Below, piece by piece: positions 32,185 to 40,301 of a stretch of DNA of 64,000 nucleotides. Numbering within the stretch: the first letter of the stretch is position 1; every line of letters begins with the position of its first letter. Origin of the DNA: Bordetella pseudohinzii (GTDB lineage Bacteria > Pseudomonadota > Gammaproteobacteria > Burkholderiales > Burkholderiaceae_B); assembly GCF_000657795.2 (NCBI RefSeq), contig NZ_JHEP02000003.1:310001-374000 (forward strand). Direction: 5' to 3'. The translations under genes and the position numbers were made by a program. The notes under the pieces were generated by a model that was not told the origin of the DNA, did no database searches, and was given only the letters and a program-made list of their open reading frames with translations.

Positions 32185-33162
32185 TTATTGAGCGGGAGCG
32201 ACCAGCTGCACGCGCGGATCGAGCGCGGCGTACAGGATGTCGACGACGAGATTGATGATGACGAAGATCAGCGTGACCAGCATCACATAGGCCACCACGA
32301 CGGGGCGGTCCAGGTGGTAGACGCTATCGATCAGCAGCTTGCCCATGCCCGGCCAGGCGAACACGGTCTCGGTGATGGTGGAGTAGGCGATCAGGTGGCC
32401 GAACTCCATGCCGATCACCGTCACCACGGGGATGAGGATGTTGCGCAGGATGTGGCGGCGCACGATGCGGCCGGGCTTGACGCCCTTGGCCCGCGCGAAC
32501 TTCACATACTCCTGCGATTGGGCCTCGACCACGCCGCTGGCCGTCAGGCGCAGCACCAGCGCGATATTGGCCAGGCCCAGGTTGATGGCGGGCATGATCA
32601 CATGCGACCAGCCCTCGGCCGTGAAGATGGAAAAGGGCACGCCCAGCACATTGACCGTGGGGCCGCGTCCGGAGGCCGGCAGCCAGCCCAGCCAGACCGA
32701 GAACAGCAGGATGAGCATCATGCCCTGCCAGAAGTTGGGCAGGGAAAAGCCCAGCACCGAGGTGGCCATGATGCCGCGGCCCAACGGCTCGTCGCGGTAC
32801 AGGCCCGCGACCAGGCCCAGCGGGATGCCGACCACACAGGTCAGCGTGATGGCCACCAGCACCAGCTCGAAGGTGGCGGGGATGCGCTGCACGATGAGCT
32901 CGAGGGCGGGGATGCCGTGCACGAAGGAGGTGCCCAGGTCGCCGTGCAGGGCGCGCCACAGGAAGTTCGCATACTGCTGCCAGACCGGCAGGTCCAGGCC
33001 CAGGCGCGTGATCATCGCCTGGCGCGCTTCCATGCTGGCTTCGGGGCTGACCAGCAGTTCGATCGGGTCGCCCACGGCGTAGACCGCCAGGAAGACGACG
33101 AGCGATACCGCCAGCAGGACAAACAGGCTCTGGATCAGCCTGCGGAGGATAAACAAGGCCAC
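32185..33162 (-). CDS. Peptide-type ABC transporter permease (DppB class)
   Basis: Inner-membrane protein of 325 residues starting MALFILRRLIQSLFVLLAVS, as usual for DppB permeases. The segment YVKFARAKGVKPGRIVRRHI is the EAA coupling loop. Six helices are predicted. It pairs with the DppC-class permease directly downstream. Confidence 0.94.
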   Translation of the reverse strand: MALFILRRLIQSLFVLLAVSLVVFLAVYAVGDPIELLVSPEASMEARQAMITRLGLDLPVWQQYANFLWRALHGDLGTSFVHGIPALELIVQRIPATFELVLVAITLTCVVGIPLGLVAGLYRDEPLGRGIMATSVLGFSLPNFWQGMMLILLFSVWLGWLPASGRGPTVNVLGVPFSIFTAEGWSHVIMPAINLGLANIALVLRLTASGVVEAQSQEYVKFARAKGVKPGRIVRRHILRNILIPVVTVIGMEFGHLIAYSTITETVFAWPGMGKLLIDSVYHLDRPVVVAYVMLVTLIFVIINLVVDILYAALDPRVQLVAPAQ

Positions 33163-33227
33163 GTTTCGATTTCCTTGGTGGTCTCAATGAAAAGATGCGC
33201 CCGGATGGGGCGATCGCAAGCCCGGTT

Positions 33228-34187
33228 TCAGGCCAGGGGCTGGGCCAGCCGCACAACAGTCACCCCTGGCCGCAGATTGGCCAGCGAGGGCATGATGAGC
33301 ACGCAGTTGTCATAAGGCGTGGTCACCGGCTCGCCCTCGGACCAGCCGATCACGGTGCCGGCCTGGGGCAGTTTCTCCAGGCCTTTCCAGGCCTGGGCGA
33401 AACGGAAGTCGTTACTGCGCGCGGTGACCGCCTCGGTCACGCGCAGGGCCTGCGGCGCGCTGGCGGCCGGGCGCAGCCATTTGGCCGGGACGTCCGCCGC
33501 CTCCACGATTTCGGAGGCCAGCAGAAAGCGCGCCATGATGTCCAGGGCCACGGCCGCGCTGGCGGTCGCGCCATGGAAACCGCATTCGATGAGCAGCGAC
33601 CGGGTCTGCGGATCGCCGTCGGGGGCGAAGCGGCCGTAGTCGCGCAGCCGCACGCCGGCCGCGTGCCCCGCGTCGGACACGATATAGGCGGGGTTGCCCA
33701 GCGCGCGGGCCAGCGCGATATTGCGCGGCGCCAGGCCGCTCAGTTGCAGCGGTTCGTCGGCATTGCTCATGGAATGGAAGTCCAGCAGCCAGTCGGCCCG
33801 CTCCACCCAGGGCAGCAGTTCGCGCGCGCGGCGGCGCTCCTGGCTGTCCCCCTCGGCCAGCTTGTCCGCGCTCCAGACGCGGTTCATGTCCTCGTCCACG
33901 AAGCGCGAGCGGGCATGGTCGGCCGGATCGAAGCGGTCGAAGGCCGCCAGATTACAGAAGGCCAGGGTGAGGCTGCCGCGCCGCGGCGCCAGGCCGCTGG
34001 CCAGCAGCGTCTTCAAGGCCCAGGCGCCGCACAGCTCATTGCCGTGGATCAAGGCGGTGAGCAGAACCCGCCTGCCCGGCTGGCCTGAGTCGAAGTGCCA
34101 GACGCCTGGCGTGCCGGTGTTGCCGGCGCGCTCGCCGTCCAGGTCAGGTCGGGCGAGATCAAAGGGTCGGGTAGGAAGCAGGGACAT
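33228..34187 (-). CDS. Succinylglutamate desuccinylase/aspartoacylase family hydrolase
   Basis: Zinc-dependent deacylase of 319 residues. The metal ligands are in IHGNE (His, Glu) and LDFHSM (His), and the catalytic glutamate is probably in LLIECGFHG. Family members remove acyl groups from N-acyl amino acids in the cytoplasm. It lies between the binding-protein gene and the permease genes of the ABC importer, suggesting that the imported compound carries an N-acyl group. It is not AstE proper, because no arginine succinyltransferase genes are present. Confidence 0.85.
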   Translation of the reverse strand: MSLLPTRPFDLARPDLDGERAGNTGTPGVWHFDSGQPGRRVLLTALIHGNELCGAWALKTLLASGLAPRRGSLTLAFCNLAAFDRFDPADHARSRFVDEDMNRVWSADKLAEGDSQERRRARELLPWVERADWLLDFHSMSNADEPLQLSGLAPRNIALARALGNPAYIVSDAGHAAGVRLRDYGRFAPDGDPQTRSLLIECGFHGATASAAVALDIMARFLLASEIVEAADVPAKWLRPAASAPQALRVTEAVTARSNDFRFAQAWKGLEKLPQAGTVIGWSEGEPVTTPYDNCVLIMPSLANLRPGVTVVRLAQPLA

Positions 34188-34250
34188 GGCAACTCCGGAA
34201 CGCGGGGCAGATTGTATAGGGGTTACAAATCTGTCCTTCCAGAAAGGAAT

Positions 34251-34277
34251 AAGGGCGCCGCCTGCGGCGACGCCCTC
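34251..34277 (-). terminator. Stem-loop between the binding-protein gene and the rest of the operon
   Basis: AGGGCG (34252-34257) pairs with CGCCCT (34271-34276) around an inner CGCC/GGCG stem, with one mismatch between. On the minus strand it is followed by a T-containing stretch (TTATTCCTTTC). It lies 50 bases after the binding-protein stop and may act as a partial terminator so that binding protein exceeds permease. Confidence 0.45.
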
Positions 34278-34326
34278 GGGTGGGTCAGCGTCCCTCGCGG
34301 GGATACCGTACCCGGATCATGACAGT

Positions 34327-35952
34327 CTACTTCTTGTCGGCCGGCTTGACCGACATGGCCAGCGTGTACTGGTCGCGGCGGCCTTCGTAGACCAGGCCCT
34401 TGCGGAAGGCCCAGATGCTGCTTTCGAAGTGCAGCGGGATGAGCGGCACGTTGTCCAGGGCGATCTGCGTGGATTGCTGCAGCAGCTTTTCGCGCTTGGC
34501 CGGATCGACCGTCACGATGGCCTGCAGGTAGACCTTGTCGAAGTCGGCGTTGGAGAAGCCGCCGTAATTGCTGGTGCCCAGGCTCTTGGGCGAGTCCAGC
34601 GAGGCGACCCACAGCTGGAACAGGCCCGAGGCCTCGCCGACTTCGGAGGGCCAGCCGCCGATCGAGAAGCTGAACTCGCGCTTGGCGCGCTTGGGGAAGT
34701 AGATCGAGGCCGTGATGGCGTCGACATTGGCCTTGATGCCCACGCGCGACAGATACTGGGCCACGGCCTGCGCGATCTGGCCGTCATTGACGTAGCGGTC
34801 GTTGGTGGTCGAGATGGTCATCTCGAAGCCGTTGGGATAGCCGGCCTCGGCCAGCAGCTTCTTGGCCGCTTCGGGGTCGTATTTGATCTCGGGAGCATTG
34901 GGCACGCCGCCGAACATGCCGTCGGGCATGTATTGGTAGGCCGGAGTGGCCAGGCCGTCCATGATGCGGGCCACGATGGTCTTGCGGTCGATGGCCATGG
35001 AGATGGCGCGGCGCACGCGCAGGTCCTGCAGCGGGTTCTTGCCGTCGGCGGCCTTGACGAAGGGGCTGGTGCTGCGGCCCACGTCCGGCTGGAAGAAGAT
35101 CAGTCGCGTGGAGGGCGTGGCGACATAGCCGTACTGCGCATTGCTCTTGATGCGCTGCAGGTCGCGCGCCGCGGGGTTCTCGATGACATCGAAGTCGCCC
35201 GAGAGCAGGCCGGTCAGGCGCGGGCCGGCATTGGGCACCGGCACGAACTTCACTTCCTTCCAGGCCGGCTTTTCGCCCCAGTAATTGTCATTGCGCGTCA
35301 GCTCGATGCCCGTGCCCTTGACATAGGACTTCAACAGATAGGGGCCGGTGCCGATGGCGTCCTTGCCATTGTTGAAATCCGCCACGGTGGGCCACTTGCC
35401 GGTCACGCCGCAGCCCGCCTTGGGGTTGAAGCTGAGTTTGCCGTGCTCGACGATGCCGTTCCAGATGATGGGCAGGCTGCGCGCCAGTTCGGCCGGCAGC
35501 AGGGGCAGCGGCTCGGCGGTCTTGATGACCACGGTGTGCGCATCCGGCGTCTGCACGTCGGCGATGCGCTTGGTCATGTCCATGTACGACTGCGAGATAT
35601 TGGTCTCGTTATTCAGCGTACGGCAGATGGTGAACAGCACGTCCTCGGAGGTGAAGGGCTTGCCGTTGGAGAACTTGACGTCGTCGCGCAGCTTGAATTC
35701 CCAGGTCAGGTCGTCCAGGTTCTTCCAGGACGTGGCCAGCGCGGGCTTGAGCTTCATGTTGGCATCGCGGCCCACCAGCGAATCGTAGACATGAGCCGAG
35801 AAGGCGTCATTCTGCGTCTGCTTGTGATAGTGGGGATCGGCGGAGGTCGGCTCCGACGACAGGGCGATTTTCAGCGTCTGGGCCAGTGCGGCGCCGCCAG
35901 GGGCGGCCAGCAGGCCCGCCGTCAGGGCGGTCGCGAGGAGGCGAGACTTCAT
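34327..35952 (-). CDS. Periplasmic substrate-binding protein, SBP family 5 (dipeptide/oligopeptide type)
   Basis: Protein of 541 residues with a signal peptide (about 1-24, ending GGAALA). The mature part begins with QTLKIALSSEPTSADPHYHK, the usual first strand of DppA/OppA-like proteins. ALATSWKNLDDLTWEFKLRD, the FSNGKPFTSEDV loop and AISMAIDRKTIV follow in family order. It is the first gene of the minus-strand import unit and has its own strong promoter. The ligand cannot be read from sequence; the hydrolase neighbours suggest an acylated or peptide-like compound. Confidence 0.94.
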   Translation of the reverse strand: MKSRLLATALTAGLLAAPGGAALAQTLKIALSSEPTSADPHYHKQTQNDAFSAHVYDSLVGRDANMKLKPALATSWKNLDDLTWEFKLRDDVKFSNGKPFTSEDVLFTICRTLNNETNISQSYMDMTKRIADVQTPDAHTVVIKTAEPLPLLPAELARSLPIIWNGIVEHGKLSFNPKAGCGVTGKWPTVADFNNGKDAIGTGPYLLKSYVKGTGIELTRNDNYWGEKPAWKEVKFVPVPNAGPRLTGLLSGDFDVIENPAARDLQRIKSNAQYGYVATPSTRLIFFQPDVGRSTSPFVKAADGKNPLQDLRVRRAISMAIDRKTIVARIMDGLATPAYQYMPDGMFGGVPNAPEIKYDPEAAKKLLAEAGYPNGFEMTISTTNDRYVNDGQIAQAVAQYLSRVGIKANVDAITASIYFPKRAKREFSFSIGGWPSEVGEASGLFQLWVASLDSPKSLGTSNYGGFSNADFDKVYLQAIVTVDPAKREKLLQQSTQIALDNVPLIPLHFESSIWAFRKGLVYEGRRDQYTLAMSVKPADKK

Positions 35953-35981
35953 GTTGACAACTCCGGGTATACAAGGCCGCG

Positions 35982-36011
35982 ATTATTGATAGTCGCTACC
36001 GGCATTGTCAA
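35982..36011 (-). promoter_or_regulatory. Promoter of the ABC import operon
   Basis: On the minus strand TTGACA (36011-36006) and AATAAT (35987-35982) are 18 bases apart. The -35 is a perfect match. The leader to the binding-protein ATG is about 25 bases. Confidence 0.65.
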
Positions 36012-36149
36012 CGTTCGGTCCTACGCGACCGCGGGCCGGGCAGGCGATTTGCTGCGATGCAGCAAATCATTTGCATGGGGGAAGCGCCGGGGCCATTGCC
36101 GGCCGGGGCGGCCGCCGCGCCACGTCCGCGCGGGGCGTTGGGGGCGATG

Positions 36150-36188
36150 GAAGAAAAGCATCGCGCCCGCCTTGCAGGCCGGGCGCGA
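36150..36188 (-). terminator. Probable terminator of the 77-residue protein gene
   Basis: Perfect 9-base arms TCGCGCCCG (36161-36169) and CGGGCGCGA (36180-36188), extended by an inner CC/GG pair. On the minus strand a T-rich stretch (TGCTTTTCTTCC) follows. It is the last of three inverted repeats in the 36161-36267 interval. Confidence 0.55.
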
Positions 36189-36277
36189 CGCGGACGGCGC
36201 CGGAGGAGAGGGAGGGGGGAGACCGGCGCCGTCAGGGGACGGCACGGCCCATTCGGGCGCCGTGCCGCTTCACGCAC

Positions 36278-36511
36278 TTACCACTGCGAACCGGTGTAGT
36301 TGGCGCTTTGGGCGCGGGCGCGGTTCATGGATTCGTTGACTTCGTCCACGAAGGAGAAGAAGCCGGCGACGCCGCGGCCGATGCCGGCGGCCACGCGCTT
36401 GATGGCGGCAACGGGGTGCGGGGTGGATTGTTCTTCCATAGCGCCGCGCAGCAGATCACGCTCCAGCGAATCGGTCATGCGGGCGTTTTGATTCAGGGTC
36501 AGGTCGCTCAT
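36278..36511 (-). CDS. Small hypothetical protein of 77 residues
   Basis: I do not recognise a family. The protein starts MSDLTLNQNARMTDSLERD, has a central helix VAAIKRVAAGIGRGVAGFFSFV that could be amphipathic or weakly membrane-associated, and ends with RAQSANYTGSQW. GGAGG lies 5 bases before the ATG at 36511, which favours this start over 36523. It is monocistronic: its own promoter with palindromic operator sequences upstream and stem-loops downstream. Such tight control suggests a real, regulated gene. Confidence 0.7.
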   Translation of the reverse strand: MSDLTLNQNARMTDSLERDLLRGAMEEQSTPHPVAAIKRVAAGIGRGVAGFFSFVDEVNESMNRARAQSANYTGSQW

Positions 36512-36549
36512 GGTGTCCTCCAATCGTCTTTCTTGACTAGGTGAAAACC

Positions 36550-36604
36550 ATTATAGGGATAACCCTAGGTGCAATGCAACAAAAACCTAGGGGAAACCCT
36601 AGGT
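36550..36604 (-). promoter_or_regulatory. Promoter with CCTAGG-type operator array
   Basis: On the minus strand a perfect -10 TATAAT occupies 36555-36550. The spacer upstream holds a TAGGG-ATAA-CCCTA palindrome (36554-36567). A second, perfect palindrome ACCTAGGG-GAAA-CCCTAGGT lies at 36585-36604, around and upstream of the -35 region. The 10-mer AACCCTAGGT repeats directly at 36561 and 36595, 34 bases apart (about three helical turns). This is the layout of a repressor site blocking the promoter of the 77-residue gene. Confidence 0.65.
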
Positions 36605-36645
36605 ATGTTGTAAACAAACCTGTCCGGACCGAAATGTCCGGCGAA

Positions 36646-37509
36646 TCAGGGGCTTGCAAGCCGCCCGTTGCGGATGGCCCGGGCGGCGTCAGCCAGTTCG
36701 CCCGCGGTCAGGCCGATGGGGCCGATCCCCTGGGCGACCAGGGCGTCGGCGGCCGCGCCATGCAGCCAGACGGCGGCGGCGACGGCCTGCTCGGGCGGCA
36801 GCGCCTGGGCCAGCAGCGCGCCCAGCATGCCGGCCAGGACGTCGCCCGTGCCGGCGCTGGCCAGGCCGGGGTTGCCCGTGGGATTGCGCCGGCAGGCGCC
36901 ATCCGGGGCGCAGACCAGGCTGCCCGCGCCCTTGAGCACGACCCAGGCCCCGTAGCGCCGCGCCAGCTCGCGCGCGGCGGCGGGGCGGTCGTCCTGCACC
37001 TGGGCGGTGTCGCGGCCCAGCAAGCGGGCGGCCTCGGCCGGGTGCGGCGTCAGCACCACCGTGCCCTGCCCCCAGCTGGGCCGGATGCCGCCGCTGGCCA
37101 GCAGGTTCAGTCCATCGGCATCCAGCACCAGCGGCGCGTTGCGGCGCCGCTGGAAGAGTTCGGACAACGCATTGGCGGCCAGCGCCGAGACGCCGATGCC
37201 GCAGCCGGCCGTCCAGGCCGACAGGGCCGGGCCGAGGGACAGCAGATCGTGCGCTTCGCGCACCATGAGTTCGGGCTGCTGTGGATCGCAGGCCAACGGG
37301 CAGGGATGCTGGGCCAGCCCGACCAGGACCTTGCCGGCGCCCAGCTTGAGCGCGGCGCGCGCGGCCAGCAGGGCCGCGCCCGTCATGCCCGGCCCGCCGC
37401 CCAGCACGCCCAGGCTGCCGAAGCTGCCCTTGTGGCTGTCGGCCGGCCGCGGCGAGAACAAGGCGGGAAACTGGCTGCGGTCGATGAGGTCGGGTGGCGA
37501 GGCGGGCAT
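36646..37509 (-). CDS. nnrD: ADP-dependent NAD(P)H-hydrate dehydratase
   Basis: Metabolite-repair enzyme of 287 residues of the ribokinase-like CARKD family that dehydrates damaged NAD(P)H hydrate using [23 protein letters not shown] near residue 33, [13 protein letters not shown], and the nucleotide site [15 protein letters not shown] mark the family. In E. coli an epimerase domain (NnrE) is fused N-terminally; here only the dehydratase is present. The start at 37509 is chosen because the longer frame runs into the divergent crotonase gene. Confidence 0.9.
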   Translation of the reverse strand: MPASPPDLIDRSQFPALFSPRPADSHKGSFGSLGVLGGGPGMTGAALLAARAALKLGAGKVLVGLAQHPCPLACDPQQPELMVREAHDLLSLGPALSAWTAGCGIGVSALAANALSELFQRRRNAPLVLDADGLNLLASGGIRPSWGQGTVVLTPHPAEAARLLGRDTAQVQDDRPAAARELARRYGAWVVLKGAGSLVCAPDGACRRNPTGNPGLASAGTGDVLAGMLGALLAQALPPEQAVAAAVWLHGAAADALVAQGIGPIGLTAGELADAARAIRNGRLASP

Positions 37510-37584
37510 GGCGGTTCCTGGAAGACGGCTTTCCACTATAGTGCCCAAAAACCGCGCGCATTGCCGCGCCAACCGGAGACCATG

Positions 37585-38418
37585 ATGAGCACCGACGCAA
37601 CGCTCGCCCACTACGCAGGCTATCAATCCCTCAAGCTGCGCCGCCACCCCGAGGGCGTGCTGGAGCTGATCATGGGCGCCAAGGATGCCAGCGGCAAGCT
37701 CTCGACCGCCGATCACCGGCTGCATCGCGAGCTGGCCGATATCTGGCGCGACATCGATACCGATCCGGACACCCGCGTGGTGGTCATCCGGGGCGAGGGC
37801 AAGGGCTTTTCGGGCGGCGGCGACCTGGACCTGGTGCAACAGATGGCCGACGATTTCGAGGTCCGCGCGCGGGTCTGGCGCGAGGCGCGCGACCTGGTCT
37901 ACAACATCATCAATTGCAACAAGCCGGTGGTGTCGGCCATGCATGGCGCGGCCGTGGGCGCCGGCCTGGTGGCGGGGCTGCTGGCCGACATCTCCATCGC
38001 CGCGCGCGACGCCCGCATCATCGATGGCCATACCCGCCTGGGCGTGGCCGCGGGCGACCATGCCGCCATCGTCTGGCCGCTGTTGTGCGGCATGGCCAAG
38101 GCCAAGTACTACCTGCTGCTATGCGAGACCGTCAGCGGCGAGGAGGCCGAGCGCATCGGGCTGGTGTCGCTGTGCGTGGACGAGCCGCAGCTGGTCGAGC
38201 GCGCCTTCGAGGTGGCCCGGCGCCTGGCGCGCGGGTCGCAGACAGCCATCCGCTGGACCAAGTACGCCCTGAACAACTGGCTGCGCCAGGCCGGGCCGAG
38301 TTTCGATACCTCGCTGGCGCTGGAGTTCATGGGCTTTGCCGGGCCGGACGTGCGCGAAGGCATACAGTCTTTGCGCGAACGCCGCGCGCCGGATTTCAAT
38401 CCCGGCTCGCCTTTCTGA
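37585..38418 (+). CDS. Crotonase-fold enzyme, enoyl-CoA hydratase/isomerase family (atypical)
   Basis: Protein of 277 residues with a crotonase core: oxyanion segment [13 protein letters not shown] and [20 protein letters not shown]. Compared with true hydratases, the first catalytic Glu position is Val (AGLVAG) and the second lies in [14 protein letters not shown], which has no Glu. It is therefore unlikely to be a simple hydratase; thioesterase, decarboxylase or isomerase chemistry is possible. GGAG 6 bases before the ATG at 37585 supports this start; 37582 is an alternative. It is divergent from nnrD and convergent with the next crotonase gene (1 base between stops). Confidence 0.85.
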   Translation: MSTDATLAHYAGYQSLKLRRHPEGVLELIMGAKDASGKLSTADHRLHRELADIWRDIDTDPDTRVVVIRGEGKGFSGGGDLDLVQQMADDFEVRARVWREARDLVYNIINCNKPVVSAMHGAAVGAGLVAGLLADISIAARDARIIDGHTRLGVAAGDHAAIVWPLLCGMAKAKYYLLLCETVSGEEAERIGLVSLCVDEPQLVERAFEVARRLARGSQTAIRWTKYALNNWLRQAGPSFDTSLALEFMGFAGPDVREGIQSLRERRAPDFNPGSPF

Positions 38419-38419
38419 T

Positions 38420-39169
38420 TCAGCCGGCCTTCGGTGCGAAGAAGCGGGCGAAGGCCGCCTGTGCCTCGGCGCTGGCCAGCCGCTGGCGGAATTGCTCGGC
38501 CTCGCGGTCCAGGGTGGCGTGCAGCGCGGGGCGCTGCGGCCCGCGCATGAGGGCCTTGGAGACGCGCAGGGCCTGGCGCGGCTGGGCCGCCAGGCGGGCG
38601 GCCGTGGCCTGGGCGCGGGCCAGGGCCTGGCCGGCGGCCGTGACGTCGCTGACCAGCCCGGCCTGGCGCGCGGCCTCGGCGCCGAAGGCATCGCCCAACA
38701 GCAGCCACTCGGCGGCGCGGCGCGCGCCGGCGATCCGGGCCAGCGCCTGGCTGGAGCCGCCCTCCGGGCACAGGCCCAGCGCCAGGAAGGGCATGCGCAG
38801 CGTGGCGTCCTGGCCGGCGTAGACAAAATCGCAGTGCTGCAGCAGCGTCACGCCGATGCCGATGGCATGACCCTCGACGGCGGCGAGCACCGGCGCATCG
38901 CAATCCAGCAGGGCGCGCAGGAAATGCAGGGCGGGGCTGTCGCCCGCCGGCCGCTCGGCCTGGAAATCGCGCAAATCATTGCCGGCCGTGAAATGGCCGC
39001 CCGCGCCGGCAAGCACCACGGCGCCTACGTCGAGATCGTCCTGCGCGGCGCGCAGGGCCTGGGCCAGGGCGAGATAGCTGGCCGTATCCAGCGCATTGCG
39101 GCGCTCGGGCCGGTTCAGGGTCAGCGTGAGGATGCCATCCTGGCGGGTGGCCAGCACCGGGCCGCTCAT
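38420..39169 (-). CDS. Enoyl-CoA delta-isomerase-like crotonase (ECI2/PECI type)
   Basis: Protein of 249 residues. The oxyanion motif [11 protein letters not shown] with GNDL and the later LCPEGGSSQ, where Glu is the isomerase base in peroxisomal delta3,delta2-enoyl-CoA isomerases, point to an isomerase rather than a hydratase; both hydratase glutamates are missing. Such enzymes move a cis or trans 3-double bond to trans-2 for beta-oxidation of unsaturated acids. The start overlaps the stop of the nitronate monooxygenase gene as ATGA, so the two form an operon. Confidence 0.85.
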   Translation of the reverse strand: MSGPVLATRQDGILTLTLNRPERRNALDTASYLALAQALRAAQDDLDVGAVVLAGAGGHFTAGNDLRDFQAERPAGDSPALHFLRALLDCDAPVLAAVEGHAIGIGVTLLQHCDFVYAGQDATLRMPFLALGLCPEGGSSQALARIAGARRAAEWLLLGDAFGAEAARQAGLVSDVTAAGQALARAQATAARLAAQPRQALRVSKALMRGPQRPALHATLDREAEQFRQRLASAEAQAAFARFFAPKAG

Positions 39170-40152
39170 GCGAAGGTCCTGCCGGCCAGGCGCGCCTGCG
39201 CGGCGTCGAATTCGCCGCGCAGCTGGGCCACGATCTCGGCGGCCGGCTGCACGCCGGTGATGCTGCCCACGCCCTGGCCGGCGCCCCAGATGTCTTTCCA
39301 GGGTTTGGCGCGCGTGGTGCCGAAGTTGGAGGCGTCCGGCGCGGGCAGATTGGCCGGGTCCAGGCCGGCGTTGACGATGCTGGCCTTCAGGTAGTTGCCC
39401 GGGATGCCGGTAAAGAAAGGCGTATAGAGAATGTCATTGGCGCTGGCCTGCACCAGGGCTTGTTTATAGCCTTCGCTGGCATTGGCTTCGCGGCTGGCGA
39501 TAAAGCGCGTGCCCATATAGGCGAAGTCCGCGCCCATGGCCAACGCGGCCAGCACGCCCGCGCCGTTGGCGATGGCCCCGGACAGCACGATGGGGCCATC
39601 GTAGAAACGCCTTACCTCGGCCAGCAGGGCGAAGGGGCTGAGCGTGCCGGCGTGGCCGCCCGCGCCGGCGGCCACCAGGATGAGGCCGTCGACGCCGGCC
39701 TCCAGGGCTTTCTCGGCGTGGCGAATCGTGGTGACGTCATGAAAGACCTTGCCGCCCCAGGCATGGATGCCGGCCACCACGTCGCCGGGGGCGCGCAGGC
39801 TGGTGATGATGTAGGGCACGCGGTGGCGGGCGCACTCGGCCAGGTCCTGCTCCAGGCGGTCATTGGACTGATGGATGATCTGGTTGACGGCATAGGGGGC
39901 GACACGGGCTTGCGGATGGGCCTGGCGGTGGGCGGCCAGGCCGGCCTCGACCTCGGCCAGCCAATCGGCCAGCAGGCTCTGGGGCCGCGCGTTGAGCGCC
40001 GGAAACGCGCCCATCACGCCGCTGGCGCATTGGGCCAGCACGAGGGCCGGGTTGGACACGATGAACATGGGCGAGCAGATGACGGGCAGATGCATCTGGC
40101 CATACAGATCGGCGACCACGGGATGGGGCGCGGCGGTGTCTCGGGCGTTCAT
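39166..40152 (-). CDS. Nitronate monooxygenase family flavoprotein
   Basis: TIM-barrel FMN enzyme of 328 residues, of the 2-nitropropane dioxygenase family. Key segments are LPVICSPMFIVSNPAL near residue 17, HDVTTIRHAEKALEAGVDG, AAGAGGHAG with the family histidine, and GADFAYMGTRFIAS. Members oxidise alkyl nitronates or act as enoyl reductases; in an acyl-CoA gene context the latter is possible. It is divergent from the TetR gene and may share its operator. Confidence 0.88.
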   Translation of the reverse strand: MNARDTAAPHPVVADLYGQMHLPVICSPMFIVSNPALVLAQCASGVMGAFPALNARPQSLLADWLAEVEAGLAAHRQAHPQARVAPYAVNQIIHQSNDRLEQDLAECARHRVPYIITSLRAPGDVVAGIHAWGGKVFHDVTTIRHAEKALEAGVDGLILVAAGAGGHAGTLSPFALLAEVRRFYDGPIVLSGAIANGAGVLAALAMGADFAYMGTRFIASREANASEGYKQALVQASANDILYTPFFTGIPGNYLKASIVNAGLDPANLPAPDASNFGTTRAKPWKDIWGAGQGVGSITGVQPAAEIVAQLRGEFDAAQARLAGRTFA

Positions 40153-40169
40153 AAGGGTTTCCGATGATA

Positions 40170-40218
40170 TTGAGCGTTGAGAAAGCCGTGTCTATAATTA
40201 CCTACCGGTCGTCCGGTA
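40170..40218 (+). promoter_or_regulatory. Promoter and TetR-type operator before the acyl-CoA gene set
   Basis: TTGAGC (40170-40175) and a perfect TATAAT (40193-40198) are 17 bases apart, facing the TetR gene. Immediately downstream, over the expected transcription start, lies the perfect inverted repeat TACCGG-N4-CCGGTA (40203-40218). This fits autorepression by the TetR protein and could also control the divergent nitronate monooxygenase gene. Confidence 0.65.
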
Positions 40219-40301
40219 ATTAATTGAATTCATTTAACGGCATGCGGTAAATCGCTGTCAATGCAGGTTCTCCAGTAAACACGCCCCGCCTGTCTGTCGC
40301 C

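Noticed and set aside
33228-34187. Succinylglutamate desuccinylase astE of the arginine succinyltransferase pathway
   Set aside because: The other ast genes are absent and the gene sits inside a peptide importer operon, so only family membership is claimed.
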